NCBI RefSeq assembly: GCF_016545825.1
Contig: NC_052613.1
Coordinates: forward strand, 34,856,844 to 34,920,843
DNA: 64,000 bases
Source: Eucalyptus grandis
Lineage: Eukaryota > Streptophyta > Magnoliopsida > Myrtales > Myrtaceae
Direction: 5' to 3'
Shown here: one piece after another, positions 23,061 through 33,911 of the stretch
Layout of the letters: every line of letters begins with the position of its first letter
How positions within the stretch are numbered: position 1 is the first letter of the stretch
Program-made: the position numbers and the translations under genes
Notes under the pieces: model-generated
What the model saw: the letters and a program-made list of their open reading frames with translations, nothing else
What the model was told of the DNA's origin: nothing
Databases searched by the model: none

Positions 23061-25080
23061 TGTCGCGACCTCTTTTTTTCTCGGCGCTCGCAATCGGGTA
23101 CGGGCGCCTAAGGAGGCTAATGGCTCGGCTGAATTTATTAAGCCCGGACTCTCCCAAGTCCACCAATTCACGACTTTAATAGTCTGAGTTTTTAACCTGT
23201 AAATTAATTTTAAATGAAGTCGCCACTAATCGGTTTGGGGTGGTTGATTAGAAACCCAAGTGAAGTATCGGGAGAAATACTTGCTCTGTGCAACCGGAGA
23301 AATTAGGATCGGGGACTTGATTACACTAGTTAATCACTAATGCCCTTTCGGTACCTAATCTTGTTTAAAACCTAAGGCTTTTTGCATTTTGAGGGATTTT
23401 CCATGCATTTTTGGGAGGAAAAGCATTTTTTAGTCTTTTTCTAATTTTTTGACATAAAAAGCATTTTTTGGATTTTTGATCTTTTTCTGAAAATATAAAT
23501 CATTTTTGGCTTTTTCTGACTTTTTTGGCTTTTTGGGAAAATATGGACATTTTTGATTTTTTTGATTTTTTGGAAAATAAATTTTTTTTATTTTTTATAA
23601 TTTTTTAAAATATTATTTTATATTATATTTAAAAAACGGACCGGGTTGGGACCGACCCGGGCTGTTCGCGACTGAGATGCAAACGGGCCCGCGTTGCGGG
23701 CCCGACTCAGGTTTTTTCCTCCTCTCATTTAAAAAAAAAATCCAAAACCTTTTTTTTTTTTGGCCCATTTTCATAAAACCTTCAACCCAACACAACCCGG
23801 CCCACTCGCGTGGGCTTGCCCGACGAAACCCTACCCGGACGCCAACCCGGATCCGCCCAACTTCGACCCGACCCGCGACCCGGATCATGGAACCCTACCC
23901 GGATCCGACCCGAATCGCGACCCGACTCCCGCCGCCTCTTAAATCGTGGAAACCCTACCCGCTTTCCAAACCCGGATCCGACCCGCATCCGGGAAATCGC
24001 AAACCCTAGGGTTTGCGAATCCCTAAGGCTCGAGGAGGGAGAGGGTCGAGACACGCCGGGGACTCAACGGGCGGCGACGCGGCTAGGCTTTCGGGGGAAA
24101 AGAGGCGACGACGGTGGCGGCCCGTTCGTCCGTGAAGCGGCGGCTTGAACGGCGAACGGTAGCGAGGGGGCGGCAGCCGACCCGGCGGCCGGAGGGTGCC
24201 CGAACGAAGGCTCCGGCCCTTTGCGGGCGGTGGTGACAAGGTGAGCAACGAGCCTCCCTTGGCTCTCTCGGCGGGAAGCTTGCAATGCTCGCGGCTTTCT
24301 CGATGTTTCTCCTCTCTCCGCTCCCCTCAGTTCTCGCAGATCCAGGACCGCTTCACTTCTCGCCCGCCTCCCGGAGTCTCTCGGAGGGAGGTCGTTCAAC
24401 CTCCTCACCCGATCGCTTGCGACCTTGCCTCCCTTTGAGTTCCCGGGAAGTCTCTCGCTCGGGATCTCTTGGAGCTCCGCCGCGAGCTCTCGGATCTCGC
24501 TCGCTCTTCAACCTCCTCCGAAGTCTCTCGGGAGGGAGGTTTCCAGTCCTCGATCCTTTGCCCATTCCGTGTGTCCTTCGACGGAGGTTGTGCTCCGCTA
24601 TTTATAGGCGAGGAGGTCCGGTCGACGGAGGGGCTTAGCTGCCGGTCTTTGGCTTACCGACCGGACCCCCTGCGGCTGAACCGGCGTCCCATCTCGCTCC
24701 TCCAACAAGGCGTGCTCGGCATTGAAGGCGGCCATTAATGGCGCGAGATCTGTCATCTCCGGCCGCCGTCGGCCTACCCTCCCTCGGCCGTAGGTTGCCT
24801 TGAGCGATCGCCGGCCATCGCGCGTGAGTTGTAGAGGCGTGAGGAAGAAGAAGGGAGAAGAAGGAAGAAGAAGAGGAGAAGGGGGCCGGGCTTGGAGGAG
24901 AAGGAGGCTGGGCTTGGGCGTGGAAAAGAAGAAAAAGGGGCTGGTGCCTTTTTTTGTTTTCTTTTGTTTTTATTTTTTTTGTTGTTGTTTTTGTTATTTA
25001 TTATTTATTATCTAAAAAAAGGAAAAATAAAAGAAATTAATGCCTAATTAATAACCTAATCAAAATTTTAGGTGTCAACA
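23061..25080 (-). repeat. 3' LTR of the Tat/Ogre-like element
   Basis: It begins TGTCGCGACCTCTTTTTTTC and ends TAGGTGTCAACA. It is 2020 bp against 1934 bp for the partner and closely similar throughout. The middle (23640-24900) is GC-rich with many CCCGACCCG and CTCTCGG motifs, which leave long chance reading frames open in most frames. Confidence 0.9.
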
Positions 25081-25095
25081 GCTGCCCCTCTTTGA
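25081..25095 (-). other. Polypurine tract
   Basis: The minus strand reads CAAAGAGGGGCAGC directly before the LTR start TGTTGACACC. This is the expected plus-strand primer for Ty3/Gypsy elements, in particular the Tat branch. Confidence 0.75.
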
Positions 25096-25339
25096 AGGTG
25101 AGTTCGTAGAGGTTGCATTCAAAGACAAACCTGATACCTAAATTTTGTCTATACATATGCAATAGATTATATTTTATTTGGGACCTATTGTCCTATATAG
25201 AAAAAGAGCAATATAACATTACACATACTAAGACGAGATAAGAAGATACCGTAGTTACTTACCGGGAGTGAGTGAGATAGGGTGTGAACCCTGAGTTTTG
25301 GCAAGTATCAAGGCGTCATCTTACCTGTTGCATGAGGAG

Positions 25340-26195
25340 ATTGCTTCTCTAGGACCCGAACCATTCTTCGATCGCCTTGACGGGGAATTGCTTTTCCAGA
25401 CCCGAACCTTTCTTTGGCCGCCCGGGAATTGCTTTTCCAAGACCCGAACCTTTCTTCGGTCGCCTATTAGAGTAATAAGTTGGTTTGTCTAGGACCCGAA
25501 CCTTTCTTCGGTCGCCTTGACGGGGAATTGCTTTTCCAGACCCGAACCTTTAAGTTAGAGCAATAAGTTGGTTTGTCTAGGACCGAACCTTTCTTCGGTC
25601 GCCTTGACGGGGAATTGCTTTTCTAGGACCCGAACCTTTCTTCACTGTTAGAGCAATAAGTTGGTTTGTCTAGGACCCGAACCTTTCTTCGGTCGCCTTG
25701 ACGGGGGGAATTGCTTTCTGAACGAACCTTTCTTCGGTCGCTGTTAGAGCAATAAGTTGGTTTGTCTAGGACCCGAACCTTTCTTCGGTCGCCTTGACGG
25801 GGAATTGCTTTTCCAGGACCCGAACCTTTCTTCGGCTGTTAGAGCAATAAGTTGGTTTGTCTAGGACCCGAACCTTTCTTTAGTCGCCTTGACGGGGAAT
25901 TGCTTTTCTAGGACCCGAACCTTTCTTTGGTCGCCTGTTAGAGCAATAAGTTGGTTTGTCTAGGACCCGAACCTTTCTTCGGTCGCCTTGACGGGGAATT
26001 GCTTTTCTAGGACCCGAACTTTTCTTCGGTCACCTTAGAGCAATAAGTTGGTTTGTCTAGGACCCGAACCTTTCTTCGGTCGCCTTGACGGGGAATTGCT
26101 TTTCCAGGACCCGAACCTTTCTTCGGTCGCCTGTTAGAGCAATAAGTTGGTTTGTCTAGGACCCGAACCTTTCTTCAGTCGCCTTGACAGGAGAT
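25340..26195. repeat. Tandem array 1, unit about 88-100 bp
   Basis: Eight starts of GGTTTGTCTAGGACCCGAAC lie near 25482, 25570, 25662, 25760, 25854, 25952, 26050 and 26150. Within each unit CCCGAACCTTTCTTCGGTCG occurs twice, so the unit is itself a decayed dimer. It lies in the 3' non-coding part of the retrotransposon. Confidence 0.92.
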
Positions 26196-26229
26196 GTGCC
26201 GACCTTTCTCAAGGCATCTGTTTGTTGGG

Positions 26230-26525
26230 AGATAGTACTTGGATGATCACAAGTACAAACTCTTGGGGATACTTGGATGATCACAAGTATCAAAGGGGTA
26301 CCTGGACGATCACAGGTACAAACTCTTGGGGGATACCTGGATGATCACAAGCATCGGAGGGGTACCTGGACGATCACAGGTACAAACTCTTTGGAGATAC
26401 CTGGATGATCACAAGTATCGAAGGGGTACCTGGACGATCACAGGTACAAACTCTTTGGAGATACTTGGATGATCACAAGTATCGAAGGGGTACCTGGACG
26501 ATCACAGGTACAAACTCTTGGTAGA
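26230..26525. repeat. Tandem array 2, hairpin-forming units
   Basis: Units alternate GTACCTG-loop-CAGGTAC and GATACTTG-loop-CAAGTATC. Each is a 7-8-bp perfect stem around an 8-base loop (GACGATCA or GATGATCA), for example 26235-26256, 26268-26291 and 26298-26319. Stem changes are mostly paired (C-G in one arm type, T-A in the other). About nine hairpins follow each other. Confidence 0.88.
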
Positions 26526-26529
26526 TGGA

Positions 26530-27320
26530 ATATCGATGACGTACCATGAAGGTCTCTCACAAACGTTATGTGGGAATATCGAGGATAGGTCTTGCATATT
26601 CATGAAGGTCTCTCACCTCCTAGTAATTGGGAATATCGAGGGCGTACCTGGGATATTTGTGAAGGTCTCTCACCTCCTGGTAGTTTAGAATATCGAGGAT
26701 GTACCTTGGATATTCATGAAGGTCTCTCACCTCCTGGTAGTTGGGAATATCGAGTGCGTACCTGAGATATTCGTGAAGGTTTCTCACCTCCTAGTAATTG
26801 GAAATATCGAGGGCGTACCTGAGATATTCGTGAAGGTCTCTCACCTCCTGGTAAAGGGGAATATCGAGGACGTACCTAGGATATTCATGAAGGTCTCTCA
26901 CCTCCTGGTAATTGGGAATATCGAAGGCGTGCCTCGCATATTCATGAAGGACTCTCACCTCCTGGTAAATGGGAATATCGAGGACGTACCTGGGATATTC
27001 GTGAAGGTCTCTCACCTCCTGGTAAAGGGGAATATCGAGGACGTACCTGGGATATTCGTAAAGGTCTCTCACCTCCTGGTAAATGGGAATATCGAGGGCG
27101 TGCCTCGCATATTCATGAAGGTCTCTCACCTCCTGGTAAATGGGAATATCGAGGACATACCTGGGATATTCGTGAAGGTCTCTCACTTCCTGGTAAAGGG
27201 GAATATTGAGGACGTACCTAGGATATTCGTGAAGGTCTCTCACCTCCTGGTAAATGGGAATATCGAGGGCGTGCCTCGCATATTCATGAAGGTCTCTCAC
27301 CTCCTGGTAAATGGGAATTT
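26530..27320. repeat. Tandem array 3, 57-bp unit
   Basis: About 13 copies of a unit containing GAATATCGAGGACGTACCTG and GTGAAGGTCTCTCACCTCCT. The 57-base period is a multiple of three and the unit lacks stops in one frame on each strand. This leaves a 222-codon frame on the plus strand (VKVSHLLVKGNIEDVPRIF repeats) and a 169-codon frame on the minus strand (DIPIYQEVRDLHEYPRYVL repeats). The frames look like a by-product of periodicity; no start context or homology supports a protein. Confidence 0.92.
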
Positions 27321-27339
27321 GAATGTAGCACGAGGCTTA

Positions 27340-28000
27340 CCTGGATTGCCGCAGGCACTTAAAAGGGGTGGAACACTTGGATAGCCACAGGTGTACAAAG
27401 TACTGGAATACTTGGATGAACACAAGTATTTAATGATATGATATGGGACCACTCAATTGGTCCAAGTGTAAGAAAGCATACCTGGGTAGGCGCAGGCACA
27501 TAAAGCAGTGGAATGTTTGAACAACTGCTATATTATTTGGGGACAACTCGGGCAGGTTGAGTGTCATGAAAAGGAAGTACCTGGACAATGGTGGGTACTT
27601 GACGATATGGGGATACCTAGACATCAGTAGGTATTCCAAGAGATACTTGGTCAATCACAAGTATCAATACTCTGGGGACAACTCGAACAGGTCGAGTGTC
27701 AAGAGAAGGGAGTATCCGAACGGTGACCGGTACTCAAAGATAATAGGGATACCTAGACAGCAGTAGGTATTCAACGATAAATGGATACTTGGTCAGTCAC
27801 AAGTATCAATACTCCGAGGACAACTCGGTAGGTCGAGTGTCGGAAAAGGGAGTACCCGGCAAGTGGTGGGTACTCAAAGACATGGGATGCGAGACAATTG
27901 CAAGCACCGAAACTCAAGGGACAACTCGAATAGGTCGAGTGTCAAGAAGAGAGTACCTGGACAGTGGTAGGTACTTTAAGTCAAATGGGGATAAGGATAT
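27340..28000. repeat. Tandem array 4, long compound units with hairpins
   Basis: About three copies of a roughly 150-bp unit. It comprises AATACTTGG...CACAAGTATCAATACTC, then GGACAACTCG..CAGGTCGAGTGTC, then a GAGTACC..GGTACTC stem, then ATACCTAGAC..CAGTAGGTAT. Perfect stems include 27575-27600 (AAGTACC/GGTACTT), 27749-27770 (ATACCTA/TAGGTAT), 27850-27875 (GAGTACCC/GGGTACTC) and 27952-27975 (AGTACCT/AGGTACT). Confidence 0.85.
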
Positions 28001-31000
28001 GCTTACTTGGCAATATCTCTGATCTCTGAGGGTATGTATGCTATTTGCACAATATGCACACATGATTGTATATGCTGTAAATTCATGAGTTTAAATGGGA
28101 TTAATGCATGATAATTTTGTCAGTTTTGCATCATCTGATTTCCACTAGGGAAGATTTTGAAAGACAACCTTCATTTAGAATGTAGATGTCTTGAGCATGC
28201 CAAATGAGGGACTTTCAGTCTGAAAGGACTTTCCGCTCACTCTCATGGAAAAGGCTATCCTGACCATTGATGCGGGATTTATAAGGACCACACTATCTCA
28301 CTGTCATCATGTCAACAAGGGTCCGAGTATTCTCGCAAACGGTACGACTTTACCAATGTGAGAGGTCTTTGTTGAAATTGTGATGAAGACTTGGTCAATG
28401 GCTCATCAAAGGGGACCATCAAGGTCAAGCTCATGGACGAAAATGCCGCACGATCATCTCCGGGTTTGCAAGTCAAGAACCTGTGAAAAGAGATAGAGTA
28501 ATCTTGCTCGTACTTCTTCGAGCGATGCTTATAGACATATGAAATCCTACGTTAATTGAAGTGCCTCTAGTCTGAAGAGACTTTTACAATGGGATGCAAC
28601 GTAGGCTTGATTCATGTGTAAAAAGGTAGAGTTGGTGATTGCCTTGGCATTTGTCACCAGTCTTTCTTCTCACTGTCAAATGGAGGTTCTATGGACCACA
28701 ACAGCAACATTTTCTTGGCTGCATTTTTGACCTGGGGGCATTGGCCTTGCTTTTACCAAGCACACTGTTTTTTCATGCCCCTATTTCTATTCCAGTTCTT
28801 CATTTATAGGCATTGACCTTGCTTTTACCAGGTACACTGCTTTTTTATGGCCATGTTTTTCATTCTTCTCGTTAGAGGAACTAGCCTAGGCAAGTTCAAT
28901 CATGACACTGTTGTTAGACTCTTGAGTCTTCGTTTTTAGCTAGCGCTCCGAGCTATGGCAATAACTTCTGCTTTGTCTCAATGTGATGGTAAAATTACAA
29001 ACTCACTTGGGTTGTACAATGAATACAAGTGCGTAGAGAAAGAATTGCTCTTCGTCATTCTAAGGCACTTAAATTAACGCAAGTGTTCATATGCAATAAG
29101 GACACCCAAAGATTGATGCAAGTGCGAGCAAGAACATTTCTATCTCTCTTCTCACCTTGTGATGCTGCTTTGCTTCTAATCTGCCCCAGTGTAGGGGTTG
29201 TTCTTGATGGGGGTAGGACATAAATTTCACTAGTGTATGGGGCTCAATGGGGTGAGCGATGGAATGCCTATCACTATTTTGGTTATCGTACCATTCGCGA
29301 GAGAACTCTTTACCCTGCAGCCATGGAATCTTCTGCACTGATCTCACAAGTGTATAGATGGGGGGGACTGTGTGTAGGATATAGCTTGCCTGTCATCATT
29401 CTGACGCGCCTCATCCAGCATGCTCAATCAATTTTGTATTCTTCACTTAGCTGTCTATTCTAATAATCCTCAGTGGAATTAGTGATCTAGACAGACAAAA
29501 TCATCATGCAAAAATCCATCTGGAAACGACATGCAACATTTTAAACATGATAGAGTTTGAACTCTTCAAAACAAGTGAATGGCTTTGACTCAAAAAAGAC
29601 CCTATTGACATCTTTAGAAGTTAACATAATGGTGTTTCCAAATATGTTAAATTTTGAACATCAAAATGGTTATTTGCAAATGGGTGTCGATAGTTATCCC
29701 TATTGATTAGGGATATGACACATGAAGGATCGGCCGGGGTTGGGGATCTGATCGGGCATCTCTATTTTTGCCCCTGCAGAAGAGAAGATGTACAAGTAGA
29801 TCAATTAGTTTGGCCAAAATCAAATGTGAGTTGAGGCCTGAAGATTTTCTGTCATTTGCTTTGGCGATTATTTAGGACGCCATTTCATTTAGGAGAGTTT
29901 GTCATGCCTCTCATTGATTATTATCCTTGTCAAGTGATCCCGCAACAAGACATGCTTCTCGTTGATTTGTTATCCTTGCTTTTTTTTGATCCCGCAACAA
30001 ACAAGACATGCTTCTCATTGATTGTCATCCTTCCTTTTGATAAATCGGGTGATAGCAACAAACAAGAGGGAATGTGTTAGTCATGAACTCTTTCAAGAGT
30101 CGAATAACTGGAATCGATACAACTTTACCCTTCACTGGTTTGCAGATGATTGGGTGAACCTGAAGTGAGATGGGGACACGAAGTCCTAAGTCCCTTGCTT
30201 TGTTAGGTCACCTGTTCTCTCGTAATTTGCAAGTGCAAGAGAAGCAAAATTTTTATTTTTATTTTTTACCAAGCGGCTAACTGCCGCGTCGGGGATTCGA
30301 ACCCCCGACTTCGGACCTTTTTGCTTCTTCCCGGATACCACTCGGCTAGAGGCGCCGATGGTGTCCGTAGGGCGCTTCTTTTTTTATTTAATCGAACCGG
30401 CTCCTGGACGAAACTTCTTTTCATACCAAGTTAGGTAAATCGATATGGATCATTTGATTTGCCCAAATTAACCATTAAGCTTGTTTCTCGAATCCTATGC
30501 TTCATGTCAATAGGAGAAAATATGTCAAAAGTGAATTCAAAGAGTGGGGAGTATTGGAAACGATACCAAATTACTCTTCTCCAAAGTTTGTATTGCTAGC
30601 TCCTAAAGATATTTGAATGTCGATGATGGCCTCTTTATCTTGGCATAGTTTGACATTTCTTTCAATTGGCCTTCCTCACTTTGGCCATGTATGCATGATT
30701 GATGGTTGTCGATTTATCTTCAACGCCTTCCTTCTATGGAATTTTTCTTTTGTCTTTGACTATATGACCATTAACAACATTGAGCAAAGTCATGTACTTC
30801 AAGCTTTATGGAATCGAGATGAACAATCAAAACCTCCAATTCTCGATGGCAATTACTTTTTGGGAGAGCATGCGTTTGAATAGGAAGTGAGGTTTCTAAG
30901 TCCTCATTTTGAATAGGGGCTAGAGGCGCTCTCAACTGTCTAGATTTCTTCTATGTTGACAGTAGCCAATTCAAAGAAAGAGAAAAGATCCCTTCCTTGT

Positions 31001-31761
31001 GCTTCTGGGCTTGTCGAAGCTGGAAATCCCATTGATGAAACCGTAGCATTTAGTTGCTCAGGCACATTGTGGGGAAAAGATATTGCTCGGCTTGTGAAGG
31101 AGTTGGGCGGGGAGATGGAGTGGAGTGCACAGAGCTCCTAGGGACGGCTTGATTTTTAACCGTATGCCTGTACCTATTACGTCTTATCTTCCGTTTCCTG
31201 TAAATAGAAGAGAGAGGACATCATTTCCAAATTATATTCAGAGAATAAGACTTACCCTCTTTTGGTTTAGGATGATTCTTTCTATTTGCCCCCGTTTTCT
31301 TGGCAGTGTGTCTTTGAATTTGGCGAGTTCACCTGATGCGCTTGCTTCAAATGCCCCCTGTCACACTAAGTTAAAGGGGACGGGAATGATCTTCTGAGAC
31401 ATAAAGTGAGTGAGTCAGAAAGACAAACATGATTAAATCTAACATCTTGTTTTGACGAAAGCTTTTGGTGATGAAGTGTTTTTTGTTTTCAAAATATGTA
31501 TTCGGGGGAGAAAAAGCATGAGGAAGCCCAGCCCTCAGTATTCTCCTTGGATGATATTTTCTTTTCATGGTTGGATAACATCACTGGGCAGGTTTGGAGT
31601 ACCGCCTCATGCTCTCAAAACAAAATATTAGAACTGTACAATAGAGTACTTGGAATGGAAAATACAACAGTAGCACACTAGACAAGATAAGAAACATGAA
31701 ACAAGTAAAGCCCATGAAAACTCCTGTGTAAAGGAGTGCTTTGATAGTGCTGGTCTTGAAG
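28001..31761. other. Retrotransposon interior without recognised genes
   Basis: This 3.7-kb part lies where protease and pol would be in an autonomous element. Only short frames occur, and I found no RT box, integrase HHCC or protease motif in either orientation. A SINE-like sequence lies at 30262-30384. A plus-strand frame at 30617-30883 (FVFDYMTINNIEQSHVLQAL) looks protein-like but matches no family I know. Confidence 0.5.
30262..30384 (-). mobile_element. tRNA-derived SINE-like sequence
   Basis: On the minus strand TAGCCGAGTGGTATCC (A-box-like, 30333-30348) is followed by GGGGGTTCGAATCCCCG (B box, about 30290-30306) and then GCTTGGTAAAAAATAAAAAT, an A-rich tail. The arrangement fits a tRNA-derived SINE. 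Arms and spacing do not fold into a normal tRNA, so it is not a tRNA gene. A clear target duplication was not found. Confidence 0.6.
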
Positions 31762-32618
31762 CTAAGCGCCTTTGAGTTCCTCGCCTCCAGTAGACTCGAA
31801 GTATTTGCATGAGAGGACCACTTCATTGAGGCTACGGAAATGCAACCCATGCAACCCACAACGGTGCTTGCGGGGTAAAGCTCCTATGAACAGCTTTATC
31901 ATTTCTTCTTCGGCTAGTTGAGGGTAAGTTTGCATCATAAAAGCCTCCCACCTCCTTGCATACCCTCGAAAATCCTCCATTGGTCTTCTTCTAAAGTGAA
32001 CCAAGTTCTCGCAAGGCATTCAGTCCCAATCTGGTTTGATATTGATGCGGGAATGTGGAAGACAGCTCATTCCAATCCCTCATGAGGTAGATATCTCTTT
32101 GTGATGAACCATTGTAATGCAGACCCCATAAGACTTTCTTGGAAGGCCTGAGTTGTGAATGACATCGGGCCATAGTACCGACTCATTTCAACATGGAGGT
32201 ACTGCAAGTGGGCCACGGGGCAAGTCGTGCCGTTATACTTGCGGAGATTGGGTATCCACATTTCTATGGGGGTCATGATCCTATGAGGGCAAGACGAACT
32301 TGATATGTCTTGATTAGGCCACTGGTTTTCCCACTGCATGTCCATCGTAGTGGTGAATTTTTCTACTTCAGGGAAGCTGGACTCTATCGAGATTACCCCT
32401 TTGCTTTCTTCCGGGTCAAAATTACCGAATGAGGATGAAGTATTGAAGCTATCCTCACGGTTAGAGGACGAGCTTAGTACTTCGTTAGGATCGTAGCGGA
32501 TAAAGACGTATGCTTCCTCTTCTGACGGGCCTTCATCCCCGGATGAGAGTAGGAAACAGTTATACGATGAATCGTCAGTTTCATTGTTGAAATAACGCTG
32601 GAAGTCCTTAGGATTGTA
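31762..32618 (-). pseudogene. Second gag domain of the Tat/Ogre-like element
   Basis: The frame of the first gag continues past a single stop (32619-32621) through an acidic linker (DDSSYNCFLLSSGDEGPSEE) into a second gag core: WIPNLRKYNGTTCPVAHLQY, FQESLMGSALQWF and, after a frameshift near 32060, PMEDFRGYARRWEAFMMQTY with LAEEEMIKLFIGALP. These match the Ty3/Gypsy capsid pattern (P-x-x-x-KYDGT, F-x-x-SL-x-G-A-L-x-WF, SF-x-x-YA-x-RW, ELI-x-x-FI-x-x-L). No zinc knuckle is seen afterwards. The product would be an RNA-packaging capsid protein. Confidence 0.82.
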
Positions 32619-33731
32619 TTATGGAGCCGGGAAGTCTTTAGGGTTGTACTCTAGGGGATGGTAGCCTTCAAAGCTGTATTCTTGGGAATGCTCGAAGCTT
32701 TGGTGCGGTGGCTCGTCGGCAGATGCTGAATTGATCTGCTTAGGCTTTCTTTTCTTGGCCCTTGGTCCAGATCTTTTGAGTAGGGCCCTTCGTTTTGCCA
32801 GCTCGATTCTGTCAAGGGAAGTGAGAGACATTAGAGTTTCACTGTCTGATTCACTTTCCAGGTTGATAGGGGTTGGTATTCTTTGGACCCTAGCTCTTGG
32901 AGTAAGCTTGGGGAGTTGTCCTTGTCGTGCCCCGGTCTTGAACAGGCTCGTGTCTTTGATCTCGTACAAAGGCTCCTTGCCTTTCCTAGTGGGAAATTTT
33001 CCAAGAACAAGGTGTTGTTCAGCTGCCCATTTATCATGCAAGGCTTCATTGACATGCTCTTCTCCTATCTCAACAACTAACGGTTCCTCGTGCTCCGTGA
33101 TCATCAGTTCTTCGTAGGGCAAGGCTATGTCAGGGCTGATGTCAATATCATATTCTTGGTAAAAAACATGAATTAGTTCCCTCCAGGTTTTAAGGGGACT
33201 AATCTTCCTGACAATGTACCATCGCAAGGTAGGGCCAGTCAAGCTCGATTGATATGATTGAATCATCCTTCGAACCAAGTAGGCCTGCAAGTAGGTCTCT
33301 GGGCGAGAGGTATCAGCATACCTTTCGCATTCAGGTGCTTTGAGTTTTTCAGGGATCTCAATGCTGGTGTAATTGGATAGGTCCATGGGATTATGCTCCT
33401 GCAGCTGGCTTAACTTTTTCATGATCTTTTCAAACTGTCTATGGTAGTGCGGCTATTTTCTCGGCAAATTTGCGGGTGTCATGATGGTGTTTAAGGCAAC
33501 CGCAAGAGTTGGGCTAGCTTGAGTAGATTTCATTTGTCTTGAGAGTTGTTGAAGGACAATGGACATCTGTCCTACGCCGTCTTCAATGTTAATGAGGCGA
33601 TTTTGTACATCATTCTGATCGGGCCTTAGTGCATGAGGCCATTCGCGAGCTATTGGTGGCCGGCGATTCATAATTACCTGCTTGTTGCGAAAACAATGAA
33701 TGAGCACGAAAGTAAACAAAGATTGACCCAT
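32619..33731 (-). pseudogene. First gag domain of the Tat/Ogre-like element
   Basis: A leader at 33731-33453 (NRLINIEDGVGQMSIVLQQL, coiled-coil-like) is separated by a frame break from 33422-32619. The latter reads IPEKLKAPECERYADTSRPE, YQSSLTGPTLRWYIVRKISP and TWRELIHVFYQEYDIDISPD, the Ty3/Gypsy gag core. A basic tail follows (AKRRALLKRSGPRAKKRKPK), which could bind RNA in place of a zinc knuckle. It lies downstream of the DUF7745-like ORF and upstream of a second, diverged gag in the same frame. One stop and one frame break suggest it is no longer translated intact. Confidence 0.82.
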
Positions 33732-33911
33732 GGCAATGGTCTAACTACTTTTTTTTATTTATCAAAAGAGGATTTTATAGACCGCATACTTCTGACATCT
33801 AAAACTTGAAATTGAAATGACAGAATGAAATACTAGATATTAAACAAAAGTCCTTAAATAATGGGACAAAACTTTCACACTATCTACACTAAGGGGCACA
33901 TGATTGCCAAT

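Noticed and set aside
23677..24738. Long overlapping frames on both strands
   Set aside because: GC-rich LTR sequence with CCCGACCCG and CTCTCGG motifs leaves chance frames open; the same happens in the partner LTR at 36511-37562.
26716..27384. 222-codon plus-strand repeat protein
   Set aside because: It lies in a 57-bp tandem array, is also open on the other strand, opposes the direction of the element's transcript, and has no homology or promoter.
25340..28000. Regularly spaced repeats that look CRISPR-like
   Set aside because: Units are contiguous tandem repeats without unique spacers, in the 3' part of a plant retrotransposon with LTRs and target duplications.
30290..30350. A tRNA gene
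   Set aside because: A and B boxes are present, but the arms do not fold as a tRNA and an A-rich tail follows, so it is a tRNA-derived SINE.
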